From: an uncultured bacterium
Lineage (GTDB): Bacteria; Verrucomicrobiota; Kiritimatiellia; RFP12; UBA1067
DNA length: 11,106 nucleotides
Direction: 5' to 3'
NCBI GenBank assembly: GCA_902779075.1
Contig: CACZAK010000164.1
Coordinates: 1-11,106 of the forward strand
The position numbers and the translations under genes are program-made. Below the pieces are notes generated by a model. It searched no databases. It was not told where the DNA came from and was given only the letters and a program-made list of their open reading frames with translations. Numbering within the stretch: position 1 is the first letter of the stretch; each line of letters begins with the position of its first letter. Positions 7,881-11,106 of this stretch are shown here, one piece after another.

Positions 7881-7956
7881 CGGCCATACGGAGGAGCCGC
7901 ACGAGGACATCGGCAAGAGCAACTCGTTCCCATTTTCGATTTCGTTCGATGTTGTC
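7881..7956. other. Short intergenic stretch, possible coding remnant
   Basis: Between array 1 and the TTGCTAAA repeats there is no full gene. One + strand frame (7888-7965) reads EEPHEDIGKSNSFPFSISFD and soon stops at TAA (7963-7965). It could be the tail of a deleted gene, but it is too short to be sure. No promoter, RNA or terminator is apparent. Confidence 0.25.
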
Positions 7957-8018
7957 GGTTGCTAAAGGCATCATTACAGGTGGTTGTTTAGCAAAATATA
8001 AGCCATCGGTTGCTAAAC
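7955..8018. repeat. TTGCTAAA half-site cluster upstream of ATPase 2
   Basis: TCGGTTGCTAAA occurs directly repeated at 7955-7966 and 8006-8017. Between them lies the inverted half-site GTTTAGCAA (7986-7994). The proximal inverted pair GTTTAGCAA...TTGCTAAAC (7986-7994 and 8010-8018) has nine-base arms and a 15-base gap, spanning 33 bp. The right half-site overlaps the predicted -35 box of ATPase 2 (TTGCTA, 8010-8015), so a bound protein would be expected to block this promoter. Confidence 0.85.
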
Positions 8019-8038
8019 ATGTGAAAAAATGGTATACT
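8010..8038 (+). promoter_or_regulatory. Sigma70-like promoter of ATPase 2
   Basis: TTGCTA at 8010-8015 and TATACT at 8033-8038 are separated by 17 bases. The leader is short and carries AAGGAG at 8051-8056 before the ATG at 8065. The -35 box lies inside a TTGCTAAA half-site, which suggests repression by whatever binds the repeat, possibly the gene's own product. Confidence 0.65.
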
Positions 8039-8064
8039 TTAGCCGCCGATAAGGAGAAAGAAGG

Positions 8065-9480
8065 ATGATTGGAAGAAAAGAAGAGATTCAGTTGTTGAAG
8101 AAAGCCTATGAATCGCGCTATTCCGAATTCGTAACGGTATATGGGCGCAGGCGCATAGGAAAGACATTCCTGATAAACGAGGTGTTCAACTACTCCTTCG
8201 CCTTTCATGTAGTGGGGCTGAAGCAGGAGGGATTTGCTCGCCAGTTGTTGAATTTCCAGTTGTCCCTCCAGCGGCAAGGAAGTCCTAATTGTCCACGTTT
8301 GCACAATTGGTTGGAGGCTTTCCATCAATTGGAGTTAATGCTGGAACGGATGCCAGAAGGCCGCAAGATCGTGTTTATTGACGAAATGCCCTGGATGGAC
8401 ACGCCGAGGTCCGGTTTTTTGTCGGCACTTGAAGGCTTTTGGAACGGGTGGGCGACTTCTCGCAAAGACATTCTCCTGATTGCCTGTGGATCGGCAACCT
8501 CTTGGATTGTCAAGAAAATCAACCGCAACAGGGCCGGTTTGCACAATCGCGTGCGAACGCGCATCAAGATGTTTCCCTTTACGCTTGCAGAATGCGAGGA
8601 GTATGCGCAGGCGGAGAATCTCGCGTATTCGCGCGAGCACATTGCTGAGTGCTACATGGCTTTTGGGGGCGTTGCATATTATTGGAGCCTGTTGGAGAAG
8701 GGCAAGACGCCTGAACAGAATTTCAACGAACTTTTCTTCGGCAAGCGTGATGGTCTCCGACAGGAATTCGATGAACTTTATTCATCGCTGTTCGTCAATC
8801 CTGAACCGTACATGAACGTGATACTGGCGTTAGGGCAACACAGACAGGGATTGGGGCGCGACGAATTGGCCAAGACGGCGGGGATTGACAACAACGGAAA
8901 CCTCTCATCACACCTTTTTGATCTTGAGGAGTGTGGGTTTATACGCAGATACAATCCGATGGGGGGTGTGAACGGAGGGTTGTATCAACTTGTGGACAAT
9001 TTCTCGCTTTTCTACATGCGGTTCGTCCGTGGAAACTCGTCACGTTCAGGAGACTACTGGACAGCCGAAGTGGGAGAAGGTGAGAAAAACGAATGGCGTG
9101 GAAATGCATTTGAACGATTGTGTCTGGAGCATATACCCCAAATCAAGAAAGCGCTTGGAATCTCAGGCGTGCATACTGAAGTCTATTCATGGCGGACATC
9201 AACGTCCAGAGAGGTGAGGGGTGCGCAGGTCGATTTGCTGATTGACCGAAAGGACGGCATCGTGAATCTTTGTGAAATGAAGTTCTCCCAGAAGGAATAC
9301 GTCATTGACAAGGAGGAATACGCGAAGATAAAAAACCGAATAGAGGCATTTCGTGAGACAATAGGTGCGAAGCGACCGATACACCTTACCATCGTGACGG
9401 CAAATGGATTGGCCCACAACATGTACTGGAACAATGTACAATCGGAGATCACGTTGGACGATCTGTTCGCCACGGCGTAA
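8065..9480 (+). CDS. AAA-family ATPase 2 with C-terminal PD-(D/E)XK-like domain
   Basis: A 471-residue ATP-binding protein, starting with the family's usual MIGRKEEIQLL. Walker A is GRRRIGKT at residues 27-34 and Walker B is IVFIDE at 102-107, followed by a LLIACGSATSWIV sensor-like strand. A winged-helix-like region lies at about 250-300 (GLGRDELAKTAGI...LSSHLFDLEECGFI). The C-terminal domain contains FERLCLEHIPQIKKAL and D390 (AQVDLLIDR), with E404-x-K406 (NLCEMKFSQ), a nuclease-like triad. The general layout matches ATPase 1, but the sequence is quite diverged, so it is not a recent duplicate. Its DNA looks visibly richer in A and T than the glycosidase genes, which fits separate acquisition. 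It is transcribed alone from its own promoter. Cellular function unknown. Confidence 0.92.
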   Translation: MIGRKEEIQLLKKAYESRYSEFVTVYGRRRIGKTFLINEVFNYSFAFHVVGLKQEGFARQLLNFQLSLQRQGSPNCPRLHNWLEAFHQLELMLERMPEGRKIVFIDEMPWMDTPRSGFLSALEGFWNGWATSRKDILLIACGSATSWIVKKINRNRAGLHNRVRTRIKMFPFTLAECEEYAQAENLAYSREHIAECYMAFGGVAYYWSLLEKGKTPEQNFNELFFGKRDGLRQEFDELYSSLFVNPEPYMNVILALGQHRQGLGRDELAKTAGIDNNGNLSSHLFDLEECGFIRRYNPMGGVNGGLYQLVDNFSLFYMRFVRGNSSRSGDYWTAEVGEGEKNEWRGNAFERLCLEHIPQIKKALGISGVHTEVYSWRTSTSREVRGAQVDLLIDRKDGIVNLCEMKFSQKEYVIDKEEYAKIKNRIEAFRETIGAKRPIHLTIVTANGLAHNMYWNNVQSEITLDDLFATA

Positions 9481-9567
9481 ATACCAAACACGAAGAATTG
9501 TCCACAAGAAAGCCGCTGCCTCGCGGCGCACGCGGCGAGCCCGCGTTCAATCCCGTGCAGATGCGCG
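9481..9567. other. Intergenic stretch after ATPase 2
   Basis: No gene is supported here. A small GC-rich hairpin (GCCGC...GCGGC near 9515) is not followed by a T-run, so I do not call it a terminator. The break point that removed the front half of the VapC-like gene lies at its right edge. Confidence 0.4.
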
Positions 9568-9819
9568 CGCTCTGACGATCCGAAGCTGGGAAAGTCTCTT
9601 GTGGATCGTTTCGCCAAGATACTTCCAGTCGTACATTCTTCGCAAGAGGCAATGGAGCGGTTTGGGGAAGAAAAGGCCAAGCTCATGGCTGCCGGTACGC
9701 CAGTAGAGGATGCGGATATACTCATTGCGTCCATTGCGCTCGTCAACGTGTTCCAAGTCGCTACAGGAAACATCCGCCATTTCAGCCGCTTTGAGGGGCT
9801 TGATCTGCTGGTATGGTGA
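9568..9819 (+). pseudogene. 5'-truncated VapC-like PIN-domain toxin remnant
   Basis: From about SDDPKLGKSLVDRFAKILP onward the translation matches the C-terminal half of a VapC-type PIN-domain ribonuclease. It has the GTPVEDADILIASIAL block with its acidic cluster and the terminal TGNIRHFSRFEGLDLL motif, ending at TGA 9817-9819. The first half, with the initial metal-binding Asp (normally in a LDTN-type motif), is absent: upstream codons in this frame read as unrelated sequence without a start. A GTG at 9601 could begin a 72-residue peptide, but it has no convincing ribosome site and would lack half of the active site. No adjacent antitoxin gene is visible. I read it as a dead fragment. Confidence 0.75.
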
Positions 9820-9842
9820 GGTCTAGAAAATTCGCGAGAACG

Positions 9843-9939
9843 GGTTTTCCGTAACTCGTCAAAACGTGTATTGAATCCGGTTTCGTAACCCGTCAAAACG
9901 TGTATTGAAGCCGATTTCGTAACCCGTCAAAACGTGTAT
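9843..9939 (+). repeat. 34-bp tandem repeat, array 2 (three copies)
   Basis: The core GTAACYCGTCAAAACG starts at 9851, 9885 and 9919, a strict 34-base period, each followed by TGTAT. The first two copies continue with TTGAA; the third breaks off after AACGTGTATG. The array ends nine bases before the -35 box of ATPase 3. The unit is the same as in array 1 (7821 and 7855), which lies about 2 kb upstream in the same orientation. Confidence 0.95.
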
Positions 9940-9947
9940 GTTTGTTG

Positions 9948-9976
9948 TTGCGGTGGAACAATGGTGATGCTATAAT
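9948..9976 (+). promoter_or_regulatory. Sigma70-like promoter of ATPase 3
   Basis: TTGCGG at 9948-9953 and a perfect TATAAT at 9971-9976 are separated by 17 bases. The leader before the start codon is only about 20 bases after the likely initiation site and contains AAGAGG at 9987-9992. The 34-bp array lies immediately upstream. Confidence 0.65.
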
Positions 9977-10002
9977 ATACTGCGACAAGAGGAAAATAGG
10001 TG

Positions 10003-11106
10003 ATGATGAGGCGGAAAATCTACGATATACTGCTTGAGTGGAAACGCAGGGATGCAGGGCGGAGCGCTCTGCTGATCGATGGCGTTCGCCGCGTGGGTAA
10101 GAGCTACATCGCGGAGGAATTCGCCAAGCGTGAATACAAGAGCTATATTTTGATTGATTTCAGCAAGGCAGCCGATGATGTCAAAGATGTCTTTCGCAAC
10201 TACTTGGAGCACCTTGACACGTTCTTCCTGAAGCTGTCGGGCGCTTATGGCGTTACGCTGCATGATCGGGAAACATTATTCATATTCGATGAAGTTCAAG
10301 AGTTTCCGCGCGCACGCGAGGCGATAAAGGCACTTGTCGCAGATGGCCGATACGATTATCTTGAGACGGGTTCTCTGGTTTCCATCGACAAGAACACCAA
10401 AGACATCGTGATTCCCTCGGAGGAGGATCGCGTCAAGATGTACCCCATGGATTTTGAGGAATTCCTGTGGGCGAAGGGCGACGAGACCACGATGCCGTTG
10501 ATACGTGGCTATTTCGAGCGGATGGAACCGCTGGGGAATCTTCTGCACCGCAAGGCGATGGATGCGTTCCGCGAATACATGGTGGTAGGCGGCATGCCGC
10601 AGGCCGTGCTTGAGTTCACAACAACGAACGACCTTGGCGCTACAGATAGGATGAAGCGGAAGATTTTGAAGTTGTACCGCGAGGACATCGACAAGCATTG
10701 CGGGCGTTCAGCCGTAAAGGTAAAGCGGGCGTTTGACGCAATCCCGGCGCAGCTTTCGCGGCACGAGAAGAAGTATCGGATTTCTGAAATCTCCCCACAG
10801 GCCCGTTATCGCGACTACGTGGATGCGTTCTCGTATCTCAAGGAAAGCATGGTGGCCAACATCTGCGTCAACTCGACCGAACCGAACATCGGGCTGAACC
10901 TCAACGCGGAACGGAACATGTTCAAGTGCTACCTGTGCGACGCGGGGCTTCTCGTTAGTCAGGCGTTCGGCGAACGGGAACTGGTGGCTGAGCAGATACA
11001 CAGACGACTCTTGATGGATGCGCTTGAGATCAACAAGGGCATGCTTGTTGAGAATGTCGTCGCGCAGATGCTTCGCGCCGCCGGACACGAGCTGTTTTTC
11101 TTCTCG
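10003..11106 (+). CDS. AAA-family ATPase 3 (AAA_14/DUF4143 type), partial at right edge
   Basis: An uninterrupted frame of 368 codons runs off the window with no stop. It starts MMRRKIYDILLEWKRRDAGR. Walker A is GVRRVGKS at residues 27-34 and Walker B is LFIFDEVQ with D96-E97. Next come YDYLETGSLVSI and VKMYPMDFEEFLWAKGDE, the block typical of AAA_14 ATPases with a C-terminal DUF4143 domain. DUF4143 features are visible in AIPAQLSRHEKKYRISEI, ERNMFKCYLCDAGLL and NKGMLVENVVAQMLRAAGHELFFFS. Family members are usually longer, and the missing end normally holds the nuclease-like ExK motif, so roughly the last fifth is probably outside. ATG at 10003 is preferred; ATG 10006 and GTG 10000 are in frame and also possible given AAGAGG at 9987-9992. 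It belongs to a different subfamily from ATPases 1 and 2. Confidence 0.9.
   Translation, partial: MMRRKIYDILLEWKRRDAGRSALLIDGVRRVGKSYIAEEFAKREYKSYILIDFSKAADDVKDVFRNYLEHLDTFFLKLSGAYGVTLHDRETLFIFDEVQEFPRAREAIKALVADGRYDYLETGSLVSIDKNTKDIVIPSEEDRVKMYPMDFEEFLWAKGDETTMPLIRGYFERMEPLGNLLHRKAMDAFREYMVVGGMPQAVLEFTTTNDLGATDRMKRKILKLYREDIDKHCGRSAVKVKRAFDAIPAQLSRHEKKYRISEISPQARYRDYVDAFSYLKESMVANICVNSTEPNIGLNLNAERNMFKCYLCDAGLLVSQAFGERELVAEQIHRRLLMDALEINKGMLVENVVAQMLRAAGHELFFFS

Noticed and set aside
9511..9540. GC-rich hairpin after ATPase 2 as a terminator
   Set aside because: Short stem and no following T-run.
9843..9939. Evenly spaced repeats resembling a short CRISPR array
   Set aside because: The 34-base units follow each other directly with no unique spacers, and no cas-like genes are present.

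Overview
The window reads as high-GC bacterial accessory DNA. It combines secreted plant-polysaccharide hydrolases with a series of stand-alone AAA-family ATPase genes, plus gene remnants and repeats. The GH27 enzyme has an unusual build (a LamG-like module ending in a 'YDRVAGKFYTNAGSGAF'-type motif, then an Ig-like linker). Together with the density of 'ATP-binding protein' genes, this suggests a PVC-group bacterium, most likely Kiritimatiellota or a relative from an animal gut. That placement is inference from protein style; there is no marker gene in the window.

Region by region: positions 1-91 are the 3' end of a group II intron (domains V and VI), ending 21 bases before the first gene. 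Positions 113-2490 are a GH27 alpha-galactosidase gene that appears broken by a deletion of about 40 bp. Positions 2491-2731 hold two long inverted repeats and a sigma70-like promoter for ATPase 1 (2732-4162). A Tat-exported GH10 xylanase (4207-5667) and a clan GH-A-like glycosidase with an N-terminal carbohydrate-binding-like module (from 5704) follow closely. The 3' end of the last gene is spliced to an out-of-frame remnant of another gene (7667-7810). From about 7811 the DNA is more broken up: a two-copy 34-bp tandem repeat, TTGCTAAA-type repeats with a promoter, ATPase 2 (8065-9480), a 5'-truncated VapC-like PIN-domain remnant, a three-copy array of the same 34-bp repeat, another promoter, and ATPase 3 (10003 to beyond the right edge).

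The alpha-galactosidase, xylanase and GH-A-like protein would together strip side chains from, and cut the backbone of, hemicellulose outside the cytoplasm. The three ATPases do not look like part of that pathway. All three have a Walker A and B pair. ATPases 1 and 2 end in a D...ExK pattern like PD-(D/E)XK nucleases; the matching part of ATPase 3 lies outside the window. Each ATPase has its own promoter with 17-bp spacing, and just upstream of each lies a different repeat set whose unit spans 33-34 bp. This 'one ATPase, one private repeat' arrangement is the most interesting pattern here and may be a self-regulatory or mobile system that has not been described.
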